Assembly (NCBI GenBank): GCA_025997755.1
Contig: BNVA01000133.1
Coordinates: 1-5,056, forward strand
Source of the DNA: Spirochaetia bacterium
Lineage (GTDB): Bacteria; Spirochaetota; Spirochaetia; Treponematales; Breznakiellaceae
Direction of reading: 5' to 3'
Length of the DNA: 5,056 bases
The position numbers and the translations under genes were made by a program. The notes under the pieces are model-generated. The model had not been told where the DNA came from. It ran no database searches and worked only from the letters and a program-made list of their open reading frames with translations. Below are positions 1 through 5,056 of this stretch, in pieces (the stretch's first letter is position 1; each line of letters begins with the position of its first letter).

Positions 1-608
1 AGATTTCCCACCCTATGAATGGGTGATAATCCCACTCGGGCTGTCTACCGACGTATTTGTGCTCTACACCGTCTTCGTCAATTGCGGAAGAGCCGGGGAA
101 GTAGGGCAGGGTTGCCGTAGGCTTTACTGGCTCAATCGCGTCTTCTTCGGGTATTACAGCGTCCGGATCGCCACTGTCCCGGAGTGCGGTATAATTCTCC
201 CATGCCGCTAAGAGCAGCTTATACTTTATTACAGCTTCGTCGTACTCTAATTTTTCAGCCGCGTTGTAAACGGCTTTTATTGTTGCAGGTGTTACACCCA
301 AGTTAATACGGTAATTTGTGTAAGGATCGTCCTCCATTGCGGGTGCGCCGCCGGGGTAAAATACATCTTCCCAGCCGTTTTTGAATGTAATTGTATAATC
401 TGACGGTTTGGTGTCTATCGGTTTGAAATCGGTATTTTCTTCCGCATAATTTGGCGCGTCGGCTCTACAGGTTACGAATACCAGTGATAGACCTGTGAAC
501 AGGGCTATTCCGGCTATAACGGCGGCTAAAGTGCCAGTTATACGTTGTTTTTTGCTGATTTTAGAGAGGGCGCTATAACCCCCCCCCCCCGCATTTTTTA
601 ATACTCAT
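1..608 (-). CDS. Hypothetical membrane-anchored or exported protein with an out-of-frame poly-G tract (3' end outside window)
   Basis: I do not recognise this family. The start at 608-606 is well supported: AAGGAG lies 6 nt upstream. Read as written, translation gives MSIKKCGGGGL and stops at TAG (575-573). From 580 to the window edge another frame is open for 193 codons. It starts GYSALSKISKKQR and continues with a hydrophobic segment (ITGTLAAVIAGIALFTGLSL, then VFVT) ending at a Cys. The rest is a hydrophilic, acidic domain with Trp and Tyr, presumably outside the cytoplasm. One G fewer (11) or two more (14) joins start and body; with 11 G the product has at least 202 residues, anchor at about 23-45 and Cys47. 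F-V-T-C is a poor lipobox and the preceding n-region is long, so a membrane anchor is likelier than a lipoprotein. The body frame has no ATG, GTG or TTG between the tract and the hydrophobic segment, so it depends on the upstream ATG. The intact body argues against long decay. The gene is either phase-OFF, read by slippage, or miscalled in tract length. Confidence 0.75.
579..590 (-). repeat. Homopolymeric G12 tract (C12 on + strand), candidate phase-variation switch
   Basis: Twelve consecutive C on the plus strand, G in the sense of the left-hand gene, begin at codon 7 of that gene. Tract length decides the frame: 11 or 14 G connects the ATG to the open body, while 12 (observed) or 13 G ends in an early stop. 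Slipped-strand mispairing at such tracts is an established switching mechanism, and poly-G tracts in and upstream of genes are known to vary in Treponema pallidum. Switching here is inferred; the tract and its frame effect are read directly. Confidence 0.9.
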
Positions 609-614
609 AAATTG

Positions 615-620
615 CTCCTT
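615..620 (-). promoter_or_regulatory. Ribosome binding site AAGGAG of the poly-G gene
   Basis: AAGGAG read on the minus strand lies 6 nt before the ATG at 608-606. It fixes the start upstream of the G tract, so the tract is inside the translated region and not in a leader. Confidence 0.8.
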
Positions 621-643
621 TAAAATAAAAATATTGTTATGAA

Positions 644-649
644 AATATA
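644..649 (-). promoter_or_regulatory. Possible -10 box of the poly-G gene
   Basis: TATATT on the minus strand lies about 35 nt upstream of the ATG, a sensible distance for a short leader. No convincing -35 element is found 16-18 nt upstream. In DNA this AT-rich such a match is weak evidence. Confidence 0.25.
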
Positions 650-745
650 CAACATTACCGGATAAAAGGGAAGAGAAATTTTTAAAACGGGATAAACGCA
701 TAAGAGCCAAAAATCTGTATTTAGATTAAAGTATTTTAATAAAAA

Positions 746-772
746 CCACAGCGGACACAAAGATCACAGAGA
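746..772. repeat. Three degenerate 9-bp tandem units (nCACA type)
   Basis: CCACAGCGG (746-754), ACACAAAGA (755-763) and TCACAGAGA (764-772) align as consecutive units sharing CACA at positions 2-5. From memory, CACAGAG-rich stretches of this kind occur as dispersed non-coding repeats in many bacterial genomes. I cannot confirm that this is a member. Confidence 0.4.
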
Positions 773-788
773 TAGAAAAATTTTCTAT
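772..788. repeat. 17-bp palindrome ATAGAAAA-A-TTTTCTAT
   Basis: Two 8-bp arms around a single central A form a near-perfect palindrome overlapping the start of the right arm of the larger inverted repeat. The centre is too tight for a normal hairpin loop, so a dimeric DNA-binding protein site is more natural than an RNA structure. No specific regulator is suggested by the sequence. Confidence 0.35.
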
Positions 789-840
789 GCGTTTATCGTG
801 TTCGGGCACTTAGATGGCTTTCATAAAAAGAAAAAATGCT

Positions 841-866
841 TTACAATTCTTTTCGACTGCCGAAAA
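841..866 (+). promoter_or_regulatory. Weak sigma-28-like promoter candidate for the fliS operon
   Basis: GCCGAAAA at 859-866 differs at one position from the flagellar sigma-28 -10 consensus GCCGATAA. TTACAATT at 841-848, 10 nt upstream, is only a partial match to the -35 consensus TAAAGTTT, whose usual spacing is 11. The position, about 40 nt before the fliS start, and the gene's role make a FliA-type promoter reasonable. The poor -35 keeps confidence low. Confidence 0.3.
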
Positions 867-897
867 TGTTATGAAACGGTGTCTTGCTTGTTTTATT

Positions 898-901
898 GGA
901 G
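898..901 (+). promoter_or_regulatory. Ribosome binding site GGAG that selects the GTG start of fliS
   Basis: GGAG lies 6 nt before GTG at 908-910. The frame also opens at a TTG (884), but this site lies downstream of that TTG. FliS homologues begin near the MANxNALxAY segment, which here starts exactly at the GTG. Confidence 0.75.
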
Positions 902-907
902 TGTGAA

Positions 908-1354
908 GTGGCTAATTCAAATGCGTTATCAGCTTACAGAGAAACTAGGATTAAAACTGCCAGTCAGGGTCAGCTTATCATCATGCTTTATGACGGAGCC
1001 ATAAAGATGATGGATCATGCCATTGAGCTTTTAAAGGCGAATTCCGGCGGAAAAAAGAATCCCTCAAAAATAGAAGAGGTTGGAAATTCGATAATAAAAG
1101 CACAGGAAATCATCACGGAATTGATGGTTTCGCTGGATTTTGAGCAGGGCGGGGATATTGCAAGAAACCTGTTCGCCATTTATACATGGTTCAACAAGGA
1201 GCTTTTGGAAGCTCATGTTTCTGCGGATTCGCAGCGTATTCTTGTTGTTCGTGATATGGTAAACGATATGCGGAAGTCTTGGTCGGGCGCAATCGCTAAA
1301 ACCGCCGCAGACGAGAGGCACGCGGTTTCCGCCGGATTGAATATCGCCGGTTAG
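908..1354 (+). CDS. fliS: Flagellar export chaperone FliS
   Basis: FliS binds the C-terminal disordered region of flagellin in the cytoplasm, stops early polymerisation and helps deliver it to the flagellar type III export apparatus. The product is 148 residues from GTG, normal for this all-helical family. The N-terminus (ANSNALSAYRETRIKTASQ) followed by GQLIIMLYDGAIKMMDHAIE is the family signature, with Tyr10 and the TASQGxLIxMLYDGAI block at about 17-32. Later helices contain the usual KAQEIITELMVSLDFEQGGDIARNLFAIY segment. The GTG start is set by GGAG 6 nt upstream; an upstream TTG at 884 would add eight atypical residues. It is the first gene of a plus-strand operon, with the FlgN-like gene 4 bp downstream. 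It may be driven by the weak sigma-28-like site upstream. Nothing is missing or unusual. Confidence 0.95.
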   Translation: MANSNALSAYRETRIKTASQGQLIIMLYDGAIKMMDHAIELLKANSGGKKNPSKIEEVGNSIIKAQEIITELMVSLDFEQGGDIARNLFAIYTWFNKELLEAHVSADSQRILVVRDMVNDMRKSWSGAIAKTAADERHAVSAGLNIAG

Positions 1355-1358
1355 TGTT

Positions 1359-1856
1359 ATGAGTGTTAATCCCGATGCCGGCAGCAAAGTTGAGCCTTCT
1401 GAAAAAGAAGTTGGGGAGCGGATAGCGATTCTAAAACGTTTTAAGGAGCTTCTAATAGAGCAGCGTAAGCGTTTTCAGAATTATTTAGAAGTTTTAGATA
1501 AGCAAAAAAATATTATAGAATCCGGGAAACCGGAAGATTTGTTAAGTCATGTTGAGCTTGAAGAAAAGATCGTTGTCGATATTTTTAAGATTCAGAAGTC
1601 GGTAAAACCTATGCAGGCTTTGTACAAAGCCGTTTGGAAAGGCAAAGACGCGCCCGAAATCCCGGAAATTACCGCCGCTCTTGACAATTTGAAGGCAGAA
1701 GCGTCCAGACAGGTACAGGAAAACAAAGAATTGCTGCAAAAGCGTATGGTTGTTATACGAAACGAGATTAAAAATATTCGTAGTAATCCGTATAAGGCGC
1801 GAAAATCCGTTTACGCGGATCAGAACCAGCCTTCGCTTATTGATATAAAGGGATGA
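1359..1856 (+). CDS. FlgN-like flagellar chaperone (probable)
   Basis: A 165-residue, highly charged, predominantly helical protein with no membrane segment or signal peptide. The first long helix (about 18-55, RIAILKRFKELLIEQRKRF then LEVLDKQKNII), an acidic turn (ESGKPEDLLSHVELEEK, about 54-70) and further helices to about 142 match the pattern of FlgN-type chaperones, including the Glu-Lys turn where FlgN proteins have an EK pair. The basic C-terminus ends in SLIDIKG, like the conserved tail of many Gram-positive FlgN proteins. FlgN binds the hook-associated proteins FlgK and FlgL before export. Position supports this: it begins 4 bp after the fliS stop. There is no recognisable Shine-Dalgarno, so it is probably translated by coupling to fliS. 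FlgN families diverge strongly, so the call rests on pattern and neighbourhood; a general coiled-coil flagellar protein is the alternative. Confidence 0.65.
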   Translation: MSVNPDAGSKVEPSEKEVGERIAILKRFKELLIEQRKRFQNYLEVLDKQKNIIESGKPEDLLSHVELEEKIVVDIFKIQKSVKPMQALYKAVWKGKDAPEIPEITAALDNLKAEASRQVQENKELLQKRMVVIRNEIKNIRSNPYKARKSVYADQNQPSLIDIKG

Positions 1857-4606
1857 AATTAAAACCACTATACCTTATTGACGCCTACGCTCAAATTTAC
1901 CGGGCATATTTTGCTTTTATGTCGCGCCCTCTGCGTAACAGCGAGGGGAAAAATGTGTCGGCATTATTCGGCTTTGCGCGTATGATTTTAAACCTTATAG
2001 ACCAATTAAGAGCGGAGCGGATGGCGGTGATTTTTGACTCATCAAAGCCTACTTTCCGCCACGAGCAGTACCCGGAATACAAGGCGAAAAGGCAGAAAGC
2101 GCCGGAAGACCTTCATAGTCAGGTGCCGCTTGTACGCGAATTTCTTGACGCTGCAAAGATTACGGCAATAGCGGCTGACGGTTACGAGGCGGACGACATA
2201 ATAGCAACATTGGCGGAAAAATGCCGCGCACAGGGGCGTGATTGTTACATCATTTCGGGCGATAAGGATCTATTGCAGTTGGTGGGAAATGGTATTTGGG
2301 AGATGCGCCCGCCTAAGTATGAGTTGGCAGGTATCGATGAGGTAAAGGCAGCGTGGGGTGTGCCGCCGGAAAAAATCCTAGACCTCCTTTCGCTTACAGG
2401 CGATGCCTCGGACAATATCCCGGGAGTACGGGGAGTTGGTGAAAAAACCGCCGCTCAACTTATCACACGTTACGGCTCATTAGATGAGATTTATAAAAAC
2501 ATTGCAGGTATTCAGGGGGCTGTGAGTAAAAAACTTGCCTTAGGCAAGGAAAGCGCCTATCTTTCAAAGCATCTTATCACTCTGGTAAATGACGTTCCGC
2601 TTCAAAATACCGATATAGAAAGTTTTTCCATCGAAAATATGGATAGAAACGCCGCTGCGAAGCTTCTTTTGCGCGAAGAAATACCGTCGATAGCTAAAGA
2701 ATTCAGCCTGAACATAAAAAAACAGGTGCAAACATCGGAAACAGCGGCTCAGGAAACGGCAAATAATGCTCTTTCCGCAGCTTTAAACTCTGTAAATCCT
2801 GAACTTTTGGGAAAAGGCAGTTATAAAATAGCGGCGGACATAGAAGAATTAAAACAAATTTTAGATGAGGCTGCTGCACAGGGTTTTTTGGCGTTGGACT
2901 TTGAGACCGATTCTCTCGATGCCTTGCGGGCAAAGCCTGTTGGTATCTCAATTTCGTTAAAACCGAAAACCGCCTTTTATGTGCCCATAGGTCACACTAC
3001 GGAAACTGATGTTGAACATAATCTTGACGAAGAGAAAGTCCGCGCCCTGCTGTCGGAGCTTCTTTTAAACCCAAAAATCACGGTAATTGCACATAACGCC
3101 AAGTACGATTATGAGGTAACGAGGGGCTGGGGACTGCCGCGTTGGAAGGCTAAAATCTGGGATACGATGATAGCCGCGTGGCTCTGCGAAAGCGACCGCT
3201 CCGGTTTTTCGCTTGAAGTGCTTGCCGCATCTTACCTTGGCGACGGAGGGATAAGTTATAAATCCATTGTGTCAAAAGACGAAACCTTTGCCGCAGTTCC
3301 GCTTGAGACAGCCACACGGTATTCCGGTGAGGATGCCGACTTTTGCCTTAGGTTAAAAATTATTTTTGAAGAAAAACTCAACAAAATAAACGCCTTGCAG
3401 CTCTTTGAAGGGATTGAAATGCCGCTCTTACCGATTTTGGCGGAGATGGAGGGGCAAGGTATTTTGATTGAAAAAAATGCCCTGCAAAAGATCGGCGTCG
3501 AGTTTGCGGACGAGGCGGTCAAGGTACAGGCTGAGATATGGCAGTTGGTTGGGCATGAGTTCAATATTGCCTCGCCTAAGCAGCTGCAGGAAGTTTTGTT
3601 TAACGAACGTAAATTAAAGCCAGGAAAAAAAACAAAGACAGGCTATTCCACCGATGTTGCGGTGTTGGAGGAGCTTGCCCGTGAGGATCGTGTGCCTGAA
3701 CTGATCCTGCGGCATCGTACCCTTGTAAAACTTAAATCAACTTATGTTGATGCGCTGTCGGAATTGGCGGACGAGAGCGGGCGTTTGCATACGAGCTTTG
3801 TGCAGACCGGCACGGCGACAGGGCGGCTTTCAAGCCGCGACCCGAACTTACAGAATATACCGATAAGAGAAGCCGAAGGGCGGCTAATACGAAACGCCTT
3901 TATCGCAAGCCCGGGAATGACCCTGATTTCGGCAGACTATAGCCAAATTGAACTTGTGGTGCTGGCTCATTTTTCAAAGGATGTTGCACTCATTGATGCG
4001 TTCAAAAGCGGCAAGGATGTACACACCCGTACCGCCGCGCTTATATTCGGCATCGACGAGGAAAATGTGGACGCTTCGCAGCGGCGTATCGCCAAGACAA
4101 TTAATTTTGGCGTGATGTACGGAATGAGTGCGTTTAGGCTTGCCGGTGAGTTGAACATAAGCAGACACGAAGCGGCGGCGTTTATAGAAGCATATTTCAG
4201 GACATATTCCGGTGTGCGCGCCTATATCGACAACTTGATAGAGGAAACCGAAAAAAACGGCTATACGCAGACTATATCGGGACGCCGCCGTGCAGTACCC
4301 ACGATAAACTCGTCTAACAAAACGGAAAAAGCCGCAGCCTGCCGTATTGCCGTTAATACGCCGATTCAGGGTACCGCTGCCGACATCGTAAAAAAAGCGA
4401 TGATCGATCTTGATACCGCCATCGCCGGTAGTCCAGATACAAGGCTTCTCTTGCAGGTACACGATGAACTTATCCTTGAATGTCCTGAAGAGACGTGCGA
4501 AAAAACCGCCGCCCTAGTCCGCAGCGTAATGGAAAAAGCCTTTATACTAAGCGTCCCGCTGCGTGTGAGTGTGGAAACCGGAAAAAGCTGGGGCGACTTC
4601 CACTAG
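1853..4606 (+). CDS. polA: DNA polymerase I with 5' nuclease, 3'-5' proofreading and polymerase domains
   Basis: PolA processes Okazaki fragments and fills repair gaps. The 917 residues cover all three domains. The 5' nuclease (about 1-285) keeps metal ligands D10, D62, E112, D114, D115, D137, D139, D184 and D187 and a helix-hairpin-helix at about 190-214. A low-complexity linker follows (about 288-322). The 3'-5' exonuclease (about 325-515) is intact: D349 and E351 in DFETDSLD, D419 in NAKYD, Y490 and D494 in YSGEDAD; many PolA proteins have lost these. The polymerase (about 520-917) has motif A DYSQIEL (D695), motif B RRIAKTINFGVMYG (R744, K748, F752, Y756) and motif C QVHDE (H870, D871, E872). 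F752 is the residue that disfavours dideoxynucleotides. One oddity is Val702 in DYSQIELVV, where most PolA proteins have Arg. The ATG is forced: an in-frame TGA sits at 1841-1843 and no other start intervenes. It overlaps the FlgN-like stop as ATGA. AAAGGG abuts the ATG with no spacer, so coupling is likely. The gene is downstream in a flagellar operon. Confidence 0.98.
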   Translation: MKLKPLYLIDAYAQIYRAYFAFMSRPLRNSEGKNVSALFGFARMILNLIDQLRAERMAVIFDSSKPTFRHEQYPEYKAKRQKAPEDLHSQVPLVREFLDAAKITAIAADGYEADDIIATLAEKCRAQGRDCYIISGDKDLLQLVGNGIWEMRPPKYELAGIDEVKAAWGVPPEKILDLLSLTGDASDNIPGVRGVGEKTAAQLITRYGSLDEIYKNIAGIQGAVSKKLALGKESAYLSKHLITLVNDVPLQNTDIESFSIENMDRNAAAKLLLREEIPSIAKEFSLNIKKQVQTSETAAQETANNALSAALNSVNPELLGKGSYKIAADIEELKQILDEAAAQGFLALDFETDSLDALRAKPVGISISLKPKTAFYVPIGHTTETDVEHNLDEEKVRALLSELLLNPKITVIAHNAKYDYEVTRGWGLPRWKAKIWDTMIAAWLCESDRSGFSLEVLAASYLGDGGISYKSIVSKDETFAAVPLETATRYSGEDADFCLRLKIIFEEKLNKINALQLFEGIEMPLLPILAEMEGQGILIEKNALQKIGVEFADEAVKVQAEIWQLVGHEFNIASPKQLQEVLFNERKLKPGKKTKTGYSTDVAVLEELAREDRVPELILRHRTLVKLKSTYVDALSELADESGRLHTSFVQTGTATGRLSSRDPNLQNIPIREAEGRLIRNAFIASPGMTLISADYSQIELVVLAHFSKDVALIDAFKSGKDVHTRTAALIFGIDEENVDASQRRIAKTINFGVMYGMSAFRLAGELNISRHEAAAFIEAYFRTYSGVRAYIDNLIEETEKNGYTQTISGRRRAVPTINSSNKTEKAAACRIAVNTPIQGTAADIVKKAMIDLDTAIAGSPDTRLLLQVHDELILECPEETCEKTAALVRSVMEKAFILSVPLRVSVETGKSWGDFH

Positions 4607-4618
4607 CGCCTAGGGAAG
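4597..4618. terminator. Bulged hairpin holding both convergent stop codons, possible bidirectional terminator without U-tract
   Basis: CTTCC (4597-4601) pairs with GGAAG (4614-4618), and CTAG (4603-4606) pairs with CTAG (4610-4613), with A4602 bulged and a CGC loop. This gives a 9-bp stem. The polA stop (4604-4606) and the transferase stop (4612-4610 on the minus strand) each lie in one CTAG arm. Neither strand has a T-run after the stem, so it is not a classical intrinsic terminator. It may mark or protect 3' ends, or be a chance result of two facing TAG codons. Confidence 0.35.
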
Positions 4619-5056
4619 GATCGTGATTGTGTCGGGGAAATTTTTTTCCGCTGAGCAGACGGCGGCGCTGTAGCCCTCAAAACTATCGTAAAGGCGCATA
4701 CATATTGAGCTATCGGTATCTACAATTGCGGATTTTCCTGCAATCTTGACACAAAAAGATCGCGGGTCGGTAGAAAAGCCGCTGCCCAGCATCTTTATAT
4801 AACTTTCTTTAAGCGTCCAAATATCATAAAAATCCGCCATATTACCGCTAAAATCTTTTTTCTCGTCAGGATGAAAAAACCTGCCCGCTATCCCCTTAAA
4901 ATCGCGTCCTGTTTTATGCCTTTCTATGTCGATGTCCACAGGACTTTCACAGAAAGCCGCAAGCGCCCATTCACCTGAATGTGAAATGCTGAACTGCGGG
5001 CCATCCGGTAAAAATGGCTTGCCCCCTGCGCTTTTCTCTATCATAAAAGTTTTTTC
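4610..5056 (-). CDS. 4'-phosphopantetheinyl transferase, Sfp/AcpT type (N-terminus outside window)
   Basis: This enzyme moves the 4'-phosphopantetheine arm of coenzyme A onto a serine of acyl or peptidyl carrier proteins, making them active for fatty acid, polyketide or nonribosomal peptide synthesis. Counting from the in-window Met at 5044-5042, visible motifs are GGKPFLPDGPQFSISHSG (7-24; substrate and CoA contact region), VDIDIER (36-42; D39 and E41 match the Mg-binding pair of Sfp), RFFHPDE (55-61) and FYDIWTLKESYIKMLGSG (72-89; E80 is the third acidic ligand, with W76, K79 and K84 conserved). That Met is probably internal. The frame stays open to the window edge (EKTF before it), family members carry a further N-terminal subdomain, and no ribosome binding site is seen. 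Only about 148 codons are visible. It converges on polA with 3 bp between the stops. The target carrier protein cannot be told from here. Confidence 0.93.
   Translation of the reverse strand, partial: EKTFMIEKSAGGKPFLPDGPQFSISHSGEWALAAFCESPVDIDIERHKTGRDFKGIAGRFFHPDEKKDFSGNMADFYDIWTLKESYIKMLGSGFSTDPRSFCVKIAGKSAIVDTDSSICMRLYDSFEGYSAAVCSAEKNFPDTITILP

Larger units (their letters stand above)
691..797. repeat. Perfect 12-bp inverted repeat flanking 83 bp, possible miniature element or operator pair
   Basis: GATAAACGCATA at 691-702 is the exact reverse complement of TATGCGTTTATC at 786-797. The 83 bp between contain the CACA-type tandem repeat and a palindrome next to the right arm. The ends look like short terminal inverted repeats of a miniature non-coding element, but no flanking target duplication is obvious. 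Paired regulator sites in a divergent promoter region or a long-range RNA stem in a fliS leader are alternatives. The arms are certain; the function is open. Confidence 0.5.
609..907. other. Divergent intergenic region between the poly-G gene and fliS
   Basis: These 299 bp separate two genes transcribed away from each other, so both promoters should lie here. The sequence is AT-rich with many A and T runs. I see no convincing small gene: the open frame at 798-1004 has no flagellar or other recognisable content and runs into fliS in the wrong frame. The region carries a 12-bp inverted repeat, a degenerate CACA-type tandem repeat, a palindrome and a weak flagellar-type promoter, listed separately. 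A weak AT-only hairpin (ATTAAA, loop GTAT, TTTAAT) sits at 725-740. Confidence 0.7.

Noticed and set aside
23..211. Plus-strand open frame of 62 codons
   Set aside because: It lies opposite the long minus-strand frame of the poly-G gene, has no ribosome binding site and no recognisable content.
884..907. TTG at 884 as an earlier fliS start
   Set aside because: The GGAG at 898-901 lies downstream of it and is correctly spaced for GTG 908, where the family's conserved N-terminus begins.
798..1004. Open frame of 68 codons upstream of and overlapping fliS
   Set aside because: It overlaps fliS in another frame, has no ribosome binding site and its composition (Cys, Phe, Lys runs) looks like translated AT-rich non-coding DNA.
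3625..3632. A8 run in polA as a possible frameshift site
   Set aside because: The run encodes part of PGKKTKTG in frame and the downstream polymerase domain is intact; no alternative product or stimulatory structure is evident.
3974..4462. Minus-strand open frame of 162 codons inside polA
   Set aside because: It is antisense to the most conserved part of the polymerase domain; the opening follows from polA codon use and has no domain or start signal.
5042..5044. ATG as the true start of the phosphopantetheinyl transferase
   Set aside because: No ribosome binding site precedes it, the frame is open to the edge, and the protein would lack the N-terminal part usual in the Sfp family.
1..5056. 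CRISPR array, tRNA or rRNA genes, transposase
   Set aside because: No regularly spaced direct repeats, no cloverleaf or rRNA signature and no transposase-like frame were seen on either strand.

Overview
This window most likely comes from a flagellated spirochaete, probably Treponema or a close relative. The lineage is inferred from three things: a fliS / FlgN-like gene pair, the style of the PolA N-terminus (LIDAYAQIYRAYFAFMSRPL), and a long poly-G tract of the kind treponemes use for phase variation. None of these proves the genus. Base composition looks intermediate by eye, with AT-rich intergenic DNA.

Layout. Positions 1-608 (minus strand, running off the left edge) hold a gene for an unrecognised, probably membrane-anchored protein. 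A run of 12 G (12 C on the + strand, 579-590) lies just after its start codon. As written, the ATG with its good ribosome binding site reads only 11 codons before a stop. The following 193 codons are open, but in another frame, and a tract of 11 or 14 G would join the two. Positions 609-907 are a non-coding, AT-rich divergent region with a perfect 12-bp inverted repeat 83 bp apart, a short degenerate tandem repeat and a palindrome. Positions 908-1354 (fliS, flagellin chaperone), 1359-1856 (FlgN-like chaperone) and 1853-4606 (polA, DNA polymerase I) form a tight plus-strand operon with a 4-bp gap and then an ATGA overlap. Positions 4610-5056 (minus strand, running off the right edge) encode the C-terminal part of an Sfp/AcpT-type 4'-phosphopantetheinyl transferase. 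It converges on polA with 3 bp between the stop codons, and both stops lie inside one bulged hairpin.

How the genes work together. FliS and the FlgN-like protein are export chaperones for flagellin and hook-associated proteins, so they belong together. polA is a complete three-domain repair/replication polymerase with all proofreading ligands. It has no well-spaced Shine-Dalgarno of its own and appears translationally coupled to the flagellar genes. The transferase is functionally unrelated. The strongest candidate for something undescribed is the poly-G switch in the left-hand gene. The polA coupling, the shared stop-codon hairpin and the structured intergenic region are secondary.
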